Notes: a model not told the origin generated them from the letters alone. A DNA stretch of 64,000 nt from Xylanibacter rodentium (GCF_013166575.1 NZ_JABKKE010000020.1:1-64000); one strand, 5' to 3'; counted from the stretch's first letter, positions 42,625-52,825 are shown. Numbers and translations are program-made.

Positions 42625-43860
42625 TTAGATGGTGCAACCTGCAAATTCCTCGACGCCGTTCAATCTTGCGGCAAGGTTCTCCATGTCCTGATTGAGCTTC
42701 TCTTTGGTTATCTTTGCGTAAATCTGCGTCGTCTTTATGCTCTTGTGTCCGAGCATGGAGCTGACCGTTTCGATGGGAACACCGTTGGAGAGGAATATCG
42801 TCGTGGCTGCCGTGTGGCGGCTCTGATGCCACGTGATATGCTTGGTGATGCCGCAACGCTTGGCGACGGCACGGATACCGGCAAGGCACGTGTTATAATG
42901 CGGAACGGGAAATATCCTGCCGTCCCCGCACAGTCCCCGGTATTTGCCGATTATGCGGTTGGCGATGTCGAGCAGGCGGATGTTGGACACCACGCCCGTT
43001 TTCTGGCGGTTGATGTTTATCCACTCGTGTTCGTCGAAGTAGGTGCGGATATTCTCTTCCGTAAGGTTGCGCATATCCGCGAACGACAGCCCCGTGAAGG
43101 CGCAGAACAGGTAGAGGTCGCGGTACAATTCCTGTTTGGCGTTTTTCAGTTTCCCCTCCATCAGCAGGCGGATCTCATCTTTGGTCAGGAAACTGCGTGT
43201 TGTTTCCTCCTTCTTGATTTCATACTCGCGGAACGGGTCGCGCGTCAGCCACTCGTTGTTGATGGCGATGAATACCATCGTCCGTAACGGGCAGACGTAC
43301 AGCCACACGGTATTGGTGCAGCAGTGCTTGTCCGTGCGCAGGAACATCTCGAAGTCGGAGATGAAAGCCGGGGTAAGCTCTTTTAGGGCGATGTCCTTCA
43401 CATGGTAGCGGATGTCGAGGAACTCTTGCATGTGCTTGTAAACGGTGCGGTACTTCAGCAGCGTGCCTTTGGCTTTCATGCCTGCCTCCACCTGCTTCTC
43501 GTAGTCCTCGTTGTGCTGGCGGAACACCTGCATCAGCGTGTGGTAGCGGTGTTCCAGTCCGAGAAAGGCGTTCTTCACCTTCTCCGCCGTGACGAAGTTG
43601 TCACGCTCCATGATTTCCTGATAATGCCTGTTGATGCGTACCCGCATCTTGTCAAGCATACGGTTCGTTTCGAGTGCCGCCGTGCTTCTGCCCGTGACAC
43701 GTCCACCTTTGGTGTCCCACAGTTTCGGATCGACAGTCAGTTTGCAGCTGAACTGTGTCTGGCTGCCGTCCACCGTGATGCGTCCCATGACGGGAACTGT
43801 CCCGTCCTTTTTCACTACCTGACGCTTGAGGTAGTAGATTACTGAAAATGTACTCTTCAT
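42625..43860 (-). CDS. int: IntDOT-type tyrosine integrase
   Basis: The product is 411 residues, starting at MKSTFSVIYYLKRQVVKKDG. The N-terminal arm-binding and core-binding domains are followed by the catalytic domain. Ser259 (FTGLSFADM) stands where most tyrosine recombinases have the first catalytic Arg. Lys287, His345 (HQSRHT), Arg348, His372 (LGHKS) and the nucleophile Tyr381 are present. This exact set, including the missing Arg, is the published hallmark of CTnDOT IntDOT. It catalyses integration and, with Xis2c/Xis2d/Exc, excision. The att site lies 320 bp upstream of its start. Confidence 0.95.
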   Translation of the reverse strand: MKSTFSVIYYLKRQVVKKDGTVPVMGRITVDGSQTQFSCKLTVDPKLWDTKGGRVTGRSTAALETNRMLDKMRVRINRHYQEIMERDNFVTAEKVKNAFLGLEHRYHTLMQVFRQHNEDYEKQVEAGMKAKGTLLKYRTVYKHMQEFLDIRYHVKDIALKELTPAFISDFEMFLRTDKHCCTNTVWLYVCPLRTMVFIAINNEWLTRDPFREYEIKKEETTRSFLTKDEIRLLMEGKLKNAKQELYRDLYLFCAFTGLSFADMRNLTEENIRTYFDEHEWININRQKTGVVSNIRLLDIANRIIGKYRGLCGDGRIFPVPHYNTCLAGIRAVAKRCGITKHITWHQSRHTAATTIFLSNGVPIETVSSMLGHKSIKTTQIYAKITKEKLNQDMENLAARLNGVEEFAGCTI

Positions 43861-44179
43861 TGTCCTTAATTTTTGGGTTTCAAAATTAGTTGGTGAAGAG
43901 TCCGGTGTTGGTACGCAAAACGGGGAGGAACGGCGCAATCTTTTTCCGTAACCTGATTTTTCGCATGAGTTATGGATAACTCACTATTCCTTAGAGCCTT
44001 GTTTCGCTATTCGTACCCGTTTGTCGCATTTTCGGGCATGGTTACGAACAAGTAACGTAGCGGCGTCAGGATTTGGCTTCGGCAGGGATTGTAATGGCTT
44101 CACGGATTATCGCCACTTCAACCAAAACCCTTGTAACTCAATTCTATCACTATATCTTTCCGCATTTCACTTTTTTGTA
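43861..44179. other. Right end of the ICE, upstream of int
   Basis: There are 319 bp with no gene, between int and the attachment core. This end is expected to carry the arm-type sites for the integrase and the sites for Xis2c/Xis2d. Short inverted and repeated motifs (for instance GGATAACTCACTATTCC and TAACTCAATTC) are visible but none can be assigned. Confidence 0.6.
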
Positions 44180-44188
44180 GTAACTTTG
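44157..44188 (+). promoter_or_regulatory. Junction promoter of the ctp gene
   Basis: The -7 box TAACTTTG (44181-44188) lies within the att core. A -33-like TTTC (44157-44160) on the ICE side is 20 nt upstream. Transcription would start near 44195 and leave a 37-nt leader before the protease gene. The -7 box is thus part of the site of recombination. Confidence 0.6.
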
Positions 44189-44189
44189 C
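44180..44189. other. ICE attachment core (att)
   Basis: GTAACTTTGC agrees with the 10-bp CTnDOT core GTANNTTTGC. It separates ICE-type sequence (int side) from chromosomal genes. The partner junction is outside the window on the left. The exact crossover, expected within about 7 bp including a coupling sequence next to the core, cannot be placed without the empty site. Confidence 0.7.
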
Positions 44190-44231
44190 ACTCATAACCG
44201 ACAACAGTTTCACACAACAAACAGTTTTTAT

Positions 44232-45914
44232 ATGAGAAAACGAATAATGACAATAGCGCTCGCCTGCATGACCATGCTGACGGTGGGAGCTCAGGAGAGC
44301 GGAAAGAAATCCAAGGACCACAACTTCGAAGTGGCAAAGAATCTGGATATATTCAACAATATATATAAGAATCTCGACCTTATGTACGTCGATACTCTCA
44401 ATGCCGCCGAAGTGATAGGCACCGGCATCAATGCCATGCTACGCAGCCTCGACCCCTACACCGAATACTATCCCGAGGAAAACACCAAAGACCTCAAGAT
44501 GATGCTTACAGGAAAATATGCCGGTATGGGGGCGCTCATACGATACAACCAGAAACTGAAGCGCGTGATAGTGGACGAGCCGTATGAGGGCATGCCCGCC
44601 GCCGAAGCCGGACTGCGTAAGGGCGACATCATCCTTAGCATAGACGACTCTGTAATGACCGACAAGAACGTAAGCCACGTAAGCAGCTGTCTGCGCGGAG
44701 ATGCCGGCACTAGTTTCATACTGAAAATCAAGCGCCCGTCGACAGACAAGACCATGGACATCAAGATAACGCGCAAAAGCATCAAACTGCCCGAGATACC
44801 TTACTACGGCATGAGACCGGGCCGCATCGGATACATCAATCTCAACGGTTTTCCCGAAGGATGTGCCCGCGAGATGCGCCGCGCATTCATAGACTTGAAG
44901 AAACAGGGAGCCAAGGGACTTGTGCTCGATCTGCGCGGCAATGGCGGCGGCTCGCTTCAGGAGGCTGTCGACATAATAAACATGTGGGTGCCGCGCGGAC
45001 TGACGCTCGTAGAGACACGAGGCAAACTACGCCAGTCTGACCATAAATACAAGACACGTCTGGAACCGGTAGACACGGTAATGCCAATCGTGGTGCTGGT
45101 AAACGGAGAGACAGCCAGTGCAAGCGAAATCACGGCCGGCTCGTTGCAGGACCTCGACCGCGGCGTAGTGATGGGCACACGCACCTACGGCAAAGGACTG
45201 GTACAGTCACCCATGATAGAACTGCCCTACAACGCCAACCTGAAAATGACCACCGCCAAATACTACATACCGAGCGGACGCTGCATACAGGCCATCAACT
45301 ATAAACACTCGGACGGAGGCTACCGCGAACGCATTGCCGACAGCCTGACACACGTGTTCCATACACGCGCCGGACGTGAGGTGCGCGACGGCGGAGGCAT
45401 CAAACCTGACATGGAGATTGCAGCAGACACGCTGCCAAACATTGCCATATACCTTGACCGGATAGACTCCACCGAGGTGATGTTGGACTACGTGATCGAC
45501 TATATAGCCGCCCACCCCACCATCGCACCGGCCTCAGAATTCCATCTCACCGACGCTGAGTTCGACGACTTCAAACAACGCGTGCAAAAGAGCGGTTTCA
45601 CCTACGACCCCATGAGCGGAAAAAAACTGGAAGAACTTGTCAAACTGGCACGCTTCGAAGGATACTATGACGACGCGAGCGCCGAGTTTGAAGCGCTCAA
45701 GACAAAGCTCAAACACGATGTGGCGCGCGACCTGGAGCGCAACAAGGACATAATCCGCCAGATGCTCGAGCAGGACATCATCTCTGCATACTACTATCAG
45801 GCCGGAGCAGTAGAAGCGGCCCTCAATGACGACAAGCAACTGAAAGAGGCCGAACGGCTGCTCAACGACCCCAAGGAATACGCCAAAGTGCTGACACCCG
45901 CAAAGAGCAAATAA
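44232..45914 (+). CDS. S41 family C-terminal processing protease
   Basis: The product is 560 residues. A signal peptide (MTIALACMTMLTVGAQE) is followed by a helical N-terminal part with LDPYTEYYPEE, a PDZ domain (MPAAEAGLRKGDIILSIDD, about 120-140) and the protease core. The catalytic Ser is in VLVNGETASASEITAG (about 297) and the Lys in GTRTYGKGLVQS (about 322). The tail holds a further helical domain. Periplasmic Ctp/Tsp proteases trim or degrade envelope proteins. It is the first chromosomal gene at the ICE junction, so its expression may depend on the promoter remade by integration. Confidence 0.93.
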   Translation: MRKRIMTIALACMTMLTVGAQESGKKSKDHNFEVAKNLDIFNNIYKNLDLMYVDTLNAAEVIGTGINAMLRSLDPYTEYYPEENTKDLKMMLTGKYAGMGALIRYNQKLKRVIVDEPYEGMPAAEAGLRKGDIILSIDDSVMTDKNVSHVSSCLRGDAGTSFILKIKRPSTDKTMDIKITRKSIKLPEIPYYGMRPGRIGYINLNGFPEGCAREMRRAFIDLKKQGAKGLVLDLRGNGGGSLQEAVDIINMWVPRGLTLVETRGKLRQSDHKYKTRLEPVDTVMPIVVLVNGETASASEITAGSLQDLDRGVVMGTRTYGKGLVQSPMIELPYNANLKMTTAKYYIPSGRCIQAINYKHSDGGYRERIADSLTHVFHTRAGREVRDGGGIKPDMEIAADTLPNIAIYLDRIDSTEVMLDYVIDYIAAHPTIAPASEFHLTDAEFDDFKQRVQKSGFTYDPMSGKKLEELVKLARFEGYYDDASAEFEALKTKLKHDVARDLERNKDIIRQMLEQDIISAYYYQAGAVEAALNDDKQLKEAERLLNDPKEYAKVLTPAKSK

Positions 45915-45948
45915 CCCCAAGGCATTCACGACATAACATACAACGACT

Positions 45949-47514
45949 ATGGAGCAGCAACTGAAACGATGCCCGGTAGGCATACAGACATTTTCTGAGA
46001 TAATCAACAGGAATCTGTTGTATATAGACAAGACTGAGTATATATACAATCTAGCACACTCGGAAGCCAAATATTACTTTCTGAGCCGCCCGCGCCGTTT
46101 CGGCAAGTCGCTGCTTATGTCCACCTTCCGCAGCTATTTCGAGGGGTGCCGCGAACTGTTCAAAGGCCTCGCCATCGAGCAGTTGGAGACGGAGTGGAAC
46201 GAATATCCCGTGCTGCACTTCGACATGAGCCGTGCAAAGCATGTAGACAAGGAGACATTAGAGGCCATGCTGCGCTTCCAGCTCGGCCGATACGAAGAAA
46301 AGTATGGCATCTTCAACGAGGCCGTAACGCCTAACGACCGGTTGACTTCACTGATTGAGCGTGCCTACGAACAGACCGGACGTCAGGTTGTAGTGCTTAT
46401 CGACGAGTACGACGCACCACTGCTCGACGTGATGCACGAAGACGGCGATCTGCCGGTTCTGCGTAACGTGATGCGCAACTTCTACTCGCCGCTAAAGGCT
46501 TGCGACCCATATCTGAGATTCGTCTTCCTCACCGGCATCACAAAATTCTCGCAGCTCAGCATATTCAGCGAGTTGAACAATATCAAGAATATAAGTATGG
46601 ACGAGCCGTTTGCCGCCATCTGCGGCATAACGGAAGACGAGATACGCACTCAGATGAGCGGACATATAGACAATGTCGGCCAAAAGCTCGGCATCACTCA
46701 CGACGAGGTTATGGCAAAACTGAAAGAACGTTACGACGGCTATCATTTCACATGGCCGTCGCCCGACATCTACAATCCTTTCAGTCTGATGAACGCCATG
46801 GCCGACATGAAATTCAAAGATTACTGGTTCGGCAGCGGAACGCCCACATACCTAATAGAGATGCTGCGCAAGTTCAATGTGGCACCGTCGCGCATTGGTA
46901 ATTCCAAGGCGCTTGCATCAAGTTTCGACGCTCCCACCGAGCACATGACGAGCATAACTCCGTTACTTTACCAAAGTGGATACATAACCATAAAAGACTA
47001 TGATGAGGATTCCGACCTGTACACGCTCGATATTCCCAACCGTGAGATACGCGTGGGGCTGATGCAGAGCTTGCTGCCGAATTACCTCAACGAGAATACA
47101 GAAATCGGACTCACCACAATGGCCGAGATGTCTGCGGCCATACGCCGCGACAACATGAACGAGGCTTTGCGCATGCTACAGGAGTTCCTGCTCACCGTGC
47201 CTTACTGCGACAACACCGACTACGAGGGCCACTACCAGCAGATGCTATATATCATATTCAGTCTGTTGGGCCATTATGTCGACGTGGAGGTGCGCACACC
47301 GCGCGGCCGCGTAGACATGGTACTGCGCACAGCCACCACCTTATATATAATAGAACTCAAGCTCAACCGGTCGTCCACAGCCGCCATGCATCAAATTGAC
47401 CTGAAGGACTATCCGTCGCGCTTCGCACTATGCGGATTACCGATTGTAAAGGTAGCCATCAATTTCGATAGTGAGAAACGGACGATTGGAGACTTTTCCA
47501 TAATTGACAGTTGA
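45949..47514 (+). CDS. AAA-ATPase-like/DUF1703 protein with PD-(D/E)XK end
   Basis: The product is 521 residues. The opening CPVGIQTFSEIINRNLLYIDKTEYI is the family signature. Walker A SRPRRFGKSLLMST is at about 46-59 and Walker B VVVLIDEYDAPLLDV near 150. The C-terminal DUF1703 part has a nuclease-like VDMVLRT-x-TTLYIIELKLN (Asp and ELK, about 470-490). These proteins form large families in Prevotella and Bacteroides genomes. No function is settled; a mobile-element or defence origin has been suggested. The 34-bp gap from ctp suggests co-transcription. Confidence 0.88.
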   Translation: MEQQLKRCPVGIQTFSEIINRNLLYIDKTEYIYNLAHSEAKYYFLSRPRRFGKSLLMSTFRSYFEGCRELFKGLAIEQLETEWNEYPVLHFDMSRAKHVDKETLEAMLRFQLGRYEEKYGIFNEAVTPNDRLTSLIERAYEQTGRQVVVLIDEYDAPLLDVMHEDGDLPVLRNVMRNFYSPLKACDPYLRFVFLTGITKFSQLSIFSELNNIKNISMDEPFAAICGITEDEIRTQMSGHIDNVGQKLGITHDEVMAKLKERYDGYHFTWPSPDIYNPFSLMNAMADMKFKDYWFGSGTPTYLIEMLRKFNVAPSRIGNSKALASSFDAPTEHMTSITPLLYQSGYITIKDYDEDSDLYTLDIPNREIRVGLMQSLLPNYLNENTEIGLTTMAEMSAAIRRDNMNEALRMLQEFLLTVPYCDNTDYEGHYQQMLYIIFSLLGHYVDVEVRTPRGRVDMVLRTATTLYIIELKLNRSSTAAMHQIDLKDYPSRFALCGLPIVKVAINFDSEKRTIGDFSIIDS

Positions 47515-47644
47515 CATTACCGGGTAGGTTACTGACATCAGTTTCACATGGAGGTCTTACGTCCATTTTATTGTAACAGAATGGACAATATGGAGCAATA
47601 AAGTAATGAATACGGATATTTTTATGCATATTTTTTGAATAACA

Positions 47645-47676
47645 TTTGCCCATTAACAATATTTTTCGTATCTTTG
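47645..47676 (+). promoter_or_regulatory. Promoter of rimP-nusA-infB
   Basis: TTTG (47645-47648), a 20-nt spacer and TATCTTTG (47669-47676) match the Bacteroides promoter consensus fully. The start site is expected near 47683, followed by a leader hairpin. Confidence 0.85.
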
Positions 47677-47689
47677 CAGCGTTCAGTGG

Positions 47690-47718
47690 AATGAGGGGCT
47701 TTTCGAAAGCTCCTCATT
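47690..47718 (+). promoter_or_regulatory. Leader hairpin of the rimP operon
   Basis: AATGAGG-GGCTTT (47690-47702) pairs with AAAGCTCCTCATT (47706-47718) with one mismatch and a UCG loop, then TTCATTTTAAT. It resembles a Rho-independent terminator in a leader, so the operon may be attenuated. Confidence 0.6.
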
Positions 47719-47746
47719 TTCATTTTAATAATCCCTAACAACACGT

Positions 47747-48214
47747 ATGATAGACAGTAACGTAGTTAAGACCATCGTTGAGGAATGGCTTCAGAAAGGC
47801 GAATATTTCCTTGTCGATGTCTGCATCACTCCCGACAACCGCATCATCGTCGAGATTGACCATGCCGACGGAGTGTGGATAGAAGACTGTGCGGAACTGA
47901 GCCGGCTGATACAGGAACGTATCGGCGACGAGATCGGCGAATATGAGCTCGAAGTCGGTTCGGCCGGAATAGGCCAGCCGTTCAAGGTGGCCAAGCAGTA
48001 CGAGAACCACATCGGCAAAGAAATTGAAGTACTAACGGACGAAGGCAGAAAAATGCAAGGCATACTCCGCTCGGTAGAAGGCAGCAGCTTTGTGGTGACG
48101 GTAAAGGAGAAACAAAAGGTGGAAGGCAAAAAACGCCCCGTGATAGCCGACGTTGACTACACTTTAGATATGAACAATGTAAAATATACAAAACACCTAT
48201 TAAGTTTCAAGTAA
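47747..48214 (+). CDS. rimP: Ribosome maturation factor RimP
   Basis: The product is 155 residues. The N-terminal alpha/beta domain (YFLVDVCITPDNRIIVEIDHADGV) and the DYELEVGSAGIGQPF-like motif EYELEVGSAGIGQPF, followed by a C-terminal Sm-like barrel (VLTDEGRKMQGILRSVEG), are RimP features. RimP helps assemble the 30S subunit. It opens the conserved rimP-nusA-infB operon, 6 bp before nusA. Confidence 0.96.
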   Translation: MIDSNVVKTIVEEWLQKGEYFLVDVCITPDNRIIVEIDHADGVWIEDCAELSRLIQERIGDEIGEYELEVGSAGIGQPFKVAKQYENHIGKEIEVLTDEGRKMQGILRSVEGSSFVVTVKEKQKVEGKKRPVIADVDYTLDMNNVKYTKHLLSFK

Positions 48215-48220
48215 AGAGCT

Positions 48221-49480
48221 ATGGCAACAAAGAAAGATGAGAAGGGACCAAGCATGATTGAGACCTTCCAGGAGTTCAAAGAGACGAAAAACATCGACCG
48301 CACCACGCTGGTGAGCGTTCTGGAGGAGAGTTTCCGTAACGTGATTTCCAAGTTGTTCGGAAGCGATGAGAACTTTGACGTGATAGTGAACCCCGACAAG
48401 GGCGACTTTGAGATACACCGCAACCGCATGGTAGTGGCCGACGGTGAAGTTCAGGATGAAAACAAACAGATTTCCCTGACCGACGCACAAAAGATCGAAC
48501 CCGACTATGAGGTAGGCGAAGAAGTAAGCGAGGAAGTCAATTTCAGCAAGTTCGGTCGTCGCGCCATCCTTAACCTGCGCCAGACATTGGCATCAAAAAT
48601 CCTTGAGCTGGAACACGATTCACTGTACAACAAGTACAAAGACAAAGTTGGAAACATCGTCAGCGGCGAAGTATATCAGATGTGGAAACGCGAAGTACTA
48701 CTCATCGATGACGAAGGCAACGAACTACATCTGCCCAAGAGCGAACAGATACCGTCAGATTCATACCACAAGGGCGAAACGGTCAGGGCCATCGTGTTGC
48801 GCGTAGACAACGAAAACAACAACCCGCGCATCATCCTGAGCCGTACCAGCCCCCAATTCCTGGAACGCCTGCTTGAGGCCGAGGTACCTGAAATCAACGA
48901 CGGACTCATCACCATCCGTCGCGTGGCACGTATGCCGGGAGAGAGAGCTAAAGTGGCAGTAGAGAGCTATGACGAGCGCATAGACCCGGTAGGTGCCTGT
49001 GTGGGTGTGAAAGGAAGCCGAGTGCATGGTATTGTACGCGAACTATGCAACGAGAACATCGATGTCATCAATTATTCAAGCAACACCCAGCTCTTCATAC
49101 AGCGCGCCCTCAGTCCGGCCGTGGTTTCGAGCATTACGCTCGATACGGAGAACCGTAAAGCCGAAGTATATCTGCAACCCGACCAGGTATCGCTTGCCAT
49201 CGGCCGTAGCGGAATGAACATCAAACTGGCATCCATGCTCACCGAGTTTACTATCGACGTATTCCGCGTGGTTAGCGACACCGAAGCCGATGAGGACATC
49301 TATCTGGACGAGTTCTCCGATGAAATCGACCAATGGATCATAGACGCCATCAAAGCAATGGGGCTCGATACGGCCAAGGCCGTGCTCAATGCTCCGCGCG
49401 AAATGCTCATAGAGAAAGCCGATCTCGAAGAGGAGACGGTCGACTATGTACTCGGAGTGCTCAGAGCCGAGTTTGAATAA
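48221..49480 (+). CDS. nusA: Transcription factor NusA
   Basis: The product is 419 residues: NusA N-terminal domain (about 1-125), S1 domain (GNIVSGEVYQMWKREVLLIDD), KH1 with RVARMPGERAKVAVES and GACVGVKGSRVHGIVRELCNENIDV (shown here in two pieces of the same region), and KH2 with ISLAIGR-type VSLAIGRSGMNIKLAS. It lacks the acidic C-terminal repeats of enterobacterial NusA, as usual in Bacteroidota. It binds RNA polymerase and controls pausing and termination. Confidence 0.97.
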   Translation: MATKKDEKGPSMIETFQEFKETKNIDRTTLVSVLEESFRNVISKLFGSDENFDVIVNPDKGDFEIHRNRMVVADGEVQDENKQISLTDAQKIEPDYEVGEEVSEEVNFSKFGRRAILNLRQTLASKILELEHDSLYNKYKDKVGNIVSGEVYQMWKREVLLIDDEGNELHLPKSEQIPSDSYHKGETVRAIVLRVDNENNNPRIILSRTSPQFLERLLEAEVPEINDGLITIRRVARMPGERAKVAVESYDERIDPVGACVGVKGSRVHGIVRELCNENIDVINYSSNTQLFIQRALSPAVVSSITLDTENRKAEVYLQPDQVSLAIGRSGMNIKLASMLTEFTIDVFRVVSDTEADEDIYLDEFSDEIDQWIIDAIKAMGLDTAKAVLNAPREMLIEKADLEEETVDYVLGVLRAEFE

Positions 49481-49486
49481 AGGTAA

Positions 49487-49624
49487 AAAGGTAAAAAAGT
49501 AAAGAAGGTAAGAAAACAACGCTATCAGACTAACACGGTAAAATAAGTATAAAGCTAAAAGGCAGACGCGAAAAACTCACACAGACAATCGCCGCCGTCT
49601 TACCTTTTTTACTTTTTTACCTTT
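49487..49624. repeat. Long inverted repeat in the nusA-infB gap
   Basis: The 26-nt arm at 49487-49512 (a GGTAAAAAAGTAAA-type sequence) and the arm at 49599-49624 (TTACTTTTTTACC type) are complementary except at one position, separated by 86 nt. The left arm is preceded by another partial copy of GGTAAAAA. It can form a purine-strand/pyrimidine-strand stem within the operon transcript. Confidence 0.75.
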
Positions 49625-49637
49625 AAAATAATAAAGT

Positions 49638-52637
49638 ATGGCCATCAGATTAAATAAAGTATTAACAGAATTGAATATAGGACTTCAGACGGCAGTCGAA
49701 TTCCTGAAAAACGAGAAAAATCTTGGCGAAATAAAAGACGACGCCAACATGAACACCAAAATCACCGACGAGCAGTATCGTGCGCTCGTACAAAAATTCA
49801 AAGGTGACAAGGACGTGAAGAGCGAGGCTGAAAAAATATTCGCCAAAAAGACCAAAGACAAGAGAGCCGACAAGAAGGTCACCAAGGCAGAGGAGTTGCT
49901 CGAGCAGCGTCCGCTGTTCAAGCCATTGGGAAAGATTGATCTTGACAATATGGGAAAGAAGACCTCAAAATCATCCAATACGGAAACTACAGAACCTAAG
50001 AAACAGTCTGCCGACATCAAGGTAGAAGAAAAAAAAGCCGAAACCACAGATCTGCAAAAGGCAAAGACAGCAGAGGCATCTGCAACAAACTCCACCGTGC
50101 AAACACAAGAAAAATCACGAAAGGAGGATAAACCTGTAGCAGAACAGCCTCAGCCTAAAGCTGCAGAAGCGAGAAAGCCTGAGGCCAAGCAACAGAACGA
50201 GAAAAAATCCCAACCCAAATCCACAGAGGCAAAACAACAGCAAACAGCAGAACAGCCCAAAACGTCTGTTGAAACAAAAGCAGAATCCACAAAACCCAAA
50301 CCTGCAGAAGAGAGCGGTACAGAGAAACAACAGGCAAGCAGCGAGCCGAAGATATTCACCCTTAAGAGTGAGGCAAAGATGGCTCCCAAAGTGAACGTGT
50401 TGGGAAAAATAGACCTTGACGCACTCAACCAAAGCACTCGTCCGAAGAAGAAATCGAAAGAGGAGCGCCGCAAAGAACGAGAGGAGAAAGCCGCACAGCA
50501 ACGCGGCGGAGCTGAGCGCAAAAAGCGTGTACGCATAGGAAAGGAACGTGTGGACATCGAGGCTGCCGCAAAGCAGACAAGCGGACAGGCCACACAGAAC
50601 AAGAAGAACAAAAACGGCAAGCCGGGAACAGGAAATGCAGGCCCGCAGGGCAACAACAATCATGCCGGAGACCGCCAGAACAACCGCAAAAACCGCAAGA
50701 ACCGCAACCAGCCGGCCAAGCCACTGGAAGTGAACGAAGAAGACGTGGCACGCCAGGTTAAGGAAACGCTTGCAAGACTCACAAACAAGGCTACCCAAAA
50801 CAAGAAAGGCGCCAAATATCGTCGCGAGAAGCGTGAAGCCGTCCAGGAACGCCTGAACGAAGAGATGCGCGAAGAGCAGGCAGAAAGCAAGACTCTGAAA
50901 CTTACGGAATTTGTAACCGTGAGCGAACTTGCAACAATGATGAACGTACCTGTAAACAAAGTCATAGGCACGTGCATGAACCTCGGCATAATGGTATCGA
51001 TCAATCAGCGTCTCGATGCGGAAACCGTAAATATAGTAGCCGATGAATTCGGTTTCAAGACAGAATATGTAAGTGCCGAAGTCAGCGAGGCTATCAACGA
51101 GGAGGCCGACGACGAAAGCGACCTGCTGCCACGCGCCCCCATCGTGACCGTGATGGGACACGTCGACCATGGCAAGACATCACTGCTCGACCACATACGC
51201 AATACAAATGTCATTGCCGGAGAGGCAGGTGGAATCACCCAGCACATCGGTGCATACAATGTGACACTGCAGGACGGACGCCAGATAACGTTCCTCGACA
51301 CTCCAGGCCACGAGGCATTCACGGCCATGCGTGCCCGTGGTGCACAGGTTACCGACATCGCAATCATCATCATCGCGGCCGACGACAGTGTCATGCCGAC
51401 CACACGTGAGGCCATAGCCCACGCACAGGCTGCCAACGTACCGATGGTATTTGCCATCAACAAGATAGACAAGCCCGGTGCAAACCCCGACAAGATACGT
51501 GAGGACCTGTCACAGATGAATCTGCTCGTAGAAGAATGGGGCGGCAAGTATCAGTGTCAGGAAATCTCTGCCAAGAAAGGTATCGGTGTGGACGAACTGT
51601 TGGAAAAAGTGCTTCTTGAAGCGGAAATGCTTGAACTGAAAGCCAATCCGAACCGCCGCGCTTCGGGCTCCATCATCGAGTCTTCGCTCGACAAGGGCCG
51701 CGGATACGTGTCGACCGTGCTCGTGAGCAACGGTACGCTCAAACAGGGTGACTACGTTGTGGCAGGAACAAGCTACGGCCGTATCAAAGCCATGTTCAAC
51801 GAACGTAACCAGCGCATAGATAAGGCTGCTCCGGCTGAACCCGCGATAATACTCGGTCTGAACGGAGCACCTACGGCAGGTGACTCATTCCATGTAATGG
51901 AGACTGAGCAGGAAGCCAAGGAGATAGCAGGCAAACGCGAGCGTCTGCAACGCGAGCAAGGTCTGCGCACACAGACACGCCTCACACTGGCCGACATCAG
52001 CCACCGCATAGCCCTCGGCTCATTCAAGGAGCTCAACCTCATCGTCAAGGGAGACACCGACGGTTCTGTCGAGGCTCTGAGCGACTCGTTCATCAAGCTC
52101 TCCACAGAGAAGATAAAGGTGAACGTGATACACAAGGCCGTGGGACAGATTTCAGAGAACGACGTGCAACTGGCATATGCTTCAGACGCTCTAATCGTGG
52201 GCTTCCAGGTGCGTCCGTCGGCATCGGCACGCAAACTGGCCGACAACGAAGGCGTGGAAATCAATACTTACTCCATCATCTACGACGCCATCGAAGACAT
52301 CAAGTCTGCCATGGAGGGCATGCTTGAAAAGATAAAGAAAGAGGTTGTCACCGGTCAGGTTGAGGTCAGACAGGTATTCAAGATATCCAAAGTGGGAACT
52401 GTTGCCGGTGCGATTGTCACCGAAGGCAAGGTACACCGCAGCGACCGTGCCCGCGTGGTGCGCGACGGAATAGTTGTACACACAGCCGACATCAGCGCAC
52501 TAAAACGTTACAAGGACGATGTGAAAGAGGTGCCCACAGGATTCGAGTGTGGTATCAGCCTTGTCAACTTCAACGATATTCTGGAGGGTGACATCATCGA
52601 GACATTCACTGAGATCGAAGTACAGCAGAAACTGTAA
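49638..52637 (+). CDS. infB: Translation initiation factor IF-2
   Basis: The product is 999 residues. The N-terminal domain ([22 protein letters not shown]) leads into a long Lys/Glu/Ala/Gln-rich linker (about 70-370). The IF2 N2 region and the G domain follow, with G1 [11 protein letters not shown] (near 505), G3 DTPGHEAF, G4 NKIDKPG. Domains II-IV complete it. IF-2 places initiator tRNA on the ribosome. Large size and a charged linker are typical of Bacteroidota IF-2. A terminator ends the operon 50 bp later. Confidence 0.98.
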   Translation: MAIRLNKVLTELNIGLQTAVEFLKNEKNLGEIKDDANMNTKITDEQYRALVQKFKGDKDVKSEAEKIFAKKTKDKRADKKVTKAEELLEQRPLFKPLGKIDLDNMGKKTSKSSNTETTEPKKQSADIKVEEKKAETTDLQKAKTAEASATNSTVQTQEKSRKEDKPVAEQPQPKAAEARKPEAKQQNEKKSQPKSTEAKQQQTAEQPKTSVETKAESTKPKPAEESGTEKQQASSEPKIFTLKSEAKMAPKVNVLGKIDLDALNQSTRPKKKSKEERRKEREEKAAQQRGGAERKKRVRIGKERVDIEAAAKQTSGQATQNKKNKNGKPGTGNAGPQGNNNHAGDRQNNRKNRKNRNQPAKPLEVNEEDVARQVKETLARLTNKATQNKKGAKYRREKREAVQERLNEEMREEQAESKTLKLTEFVTVSELATMMNVPVNKVIGTCMNLGIMVSINQRLDAETVNIVADEFGFKTEYVSAEVSEAINEEADDESDLLPRAPIVTVMGHVDHGKTSLLDHIRNTNVIAGEAGGITQHIGAYNVTLQDGRQITFLDTPGHEAFTAMRARGAQVTDIAIIIIAADDSVMPTTREAIAHAQAANVPMVFAINKIDKPGANPDKIREDLSQMNLLVEEWGGKYQCQEISAKKGIGVDELLEKVLLEAEMLELKANPNRRASGSIIESSLDKGRGYVSTVLVSNGTLKQGDYVVAGTSYGRIKAMFNERNQRIDKAAPAEPAIILGLNGAPTAGDSFHVMETEQEAKEIAGKRERLQREQGLRTQTRLTLADISHRIALGSFKELNLIVKGDTDGSVEALSDSFIKLSTEKIKVNVIHKAVGQISENDVQLAYASDALIVGFQVRPSASARKLADNEGVEINTYSIIYDAIEDIKSAMEGMLEKIKKEVVTGQVEVRQVFKISKVGTVAGAIVTEGKVHRSDRARVVRDGIVVHTADISALKRYKDDVKEVPTGFECGISLVNFNDILEGDIIETFTEIEVQQKL

Positions 52638-52687
52638 TCCGACAGAAGAATGTTATCCTTATGGAATCTCTTGCAGAGACTGTATAG

Positions 52688-52726
52688 AAAGGGTATGCGG
52701 TAAACTTGACTTACCGCATACCCTTT
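52688..52726 (+). terminator. Terminator of rimP-nusA-infB
   Basis: AAAGGGTATGCGGTAA (52688-52703) and TTACCGCATACCCTTT (52711-52726) form a perfect 16-bp stem with a 7-nt loop, followed by TGTCTTACT. It is located 51 bp after the infB stop codon. Confidence 0.88.
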
Positions 52727-52825
52727 TGTCTTACTGTCATCACCAGACACAATATACCACACCCCACCGACACATCTCCCACTTTCCGATACGTGCATTT
52801 TGCGTATAGCCCCAAACACAAACAT

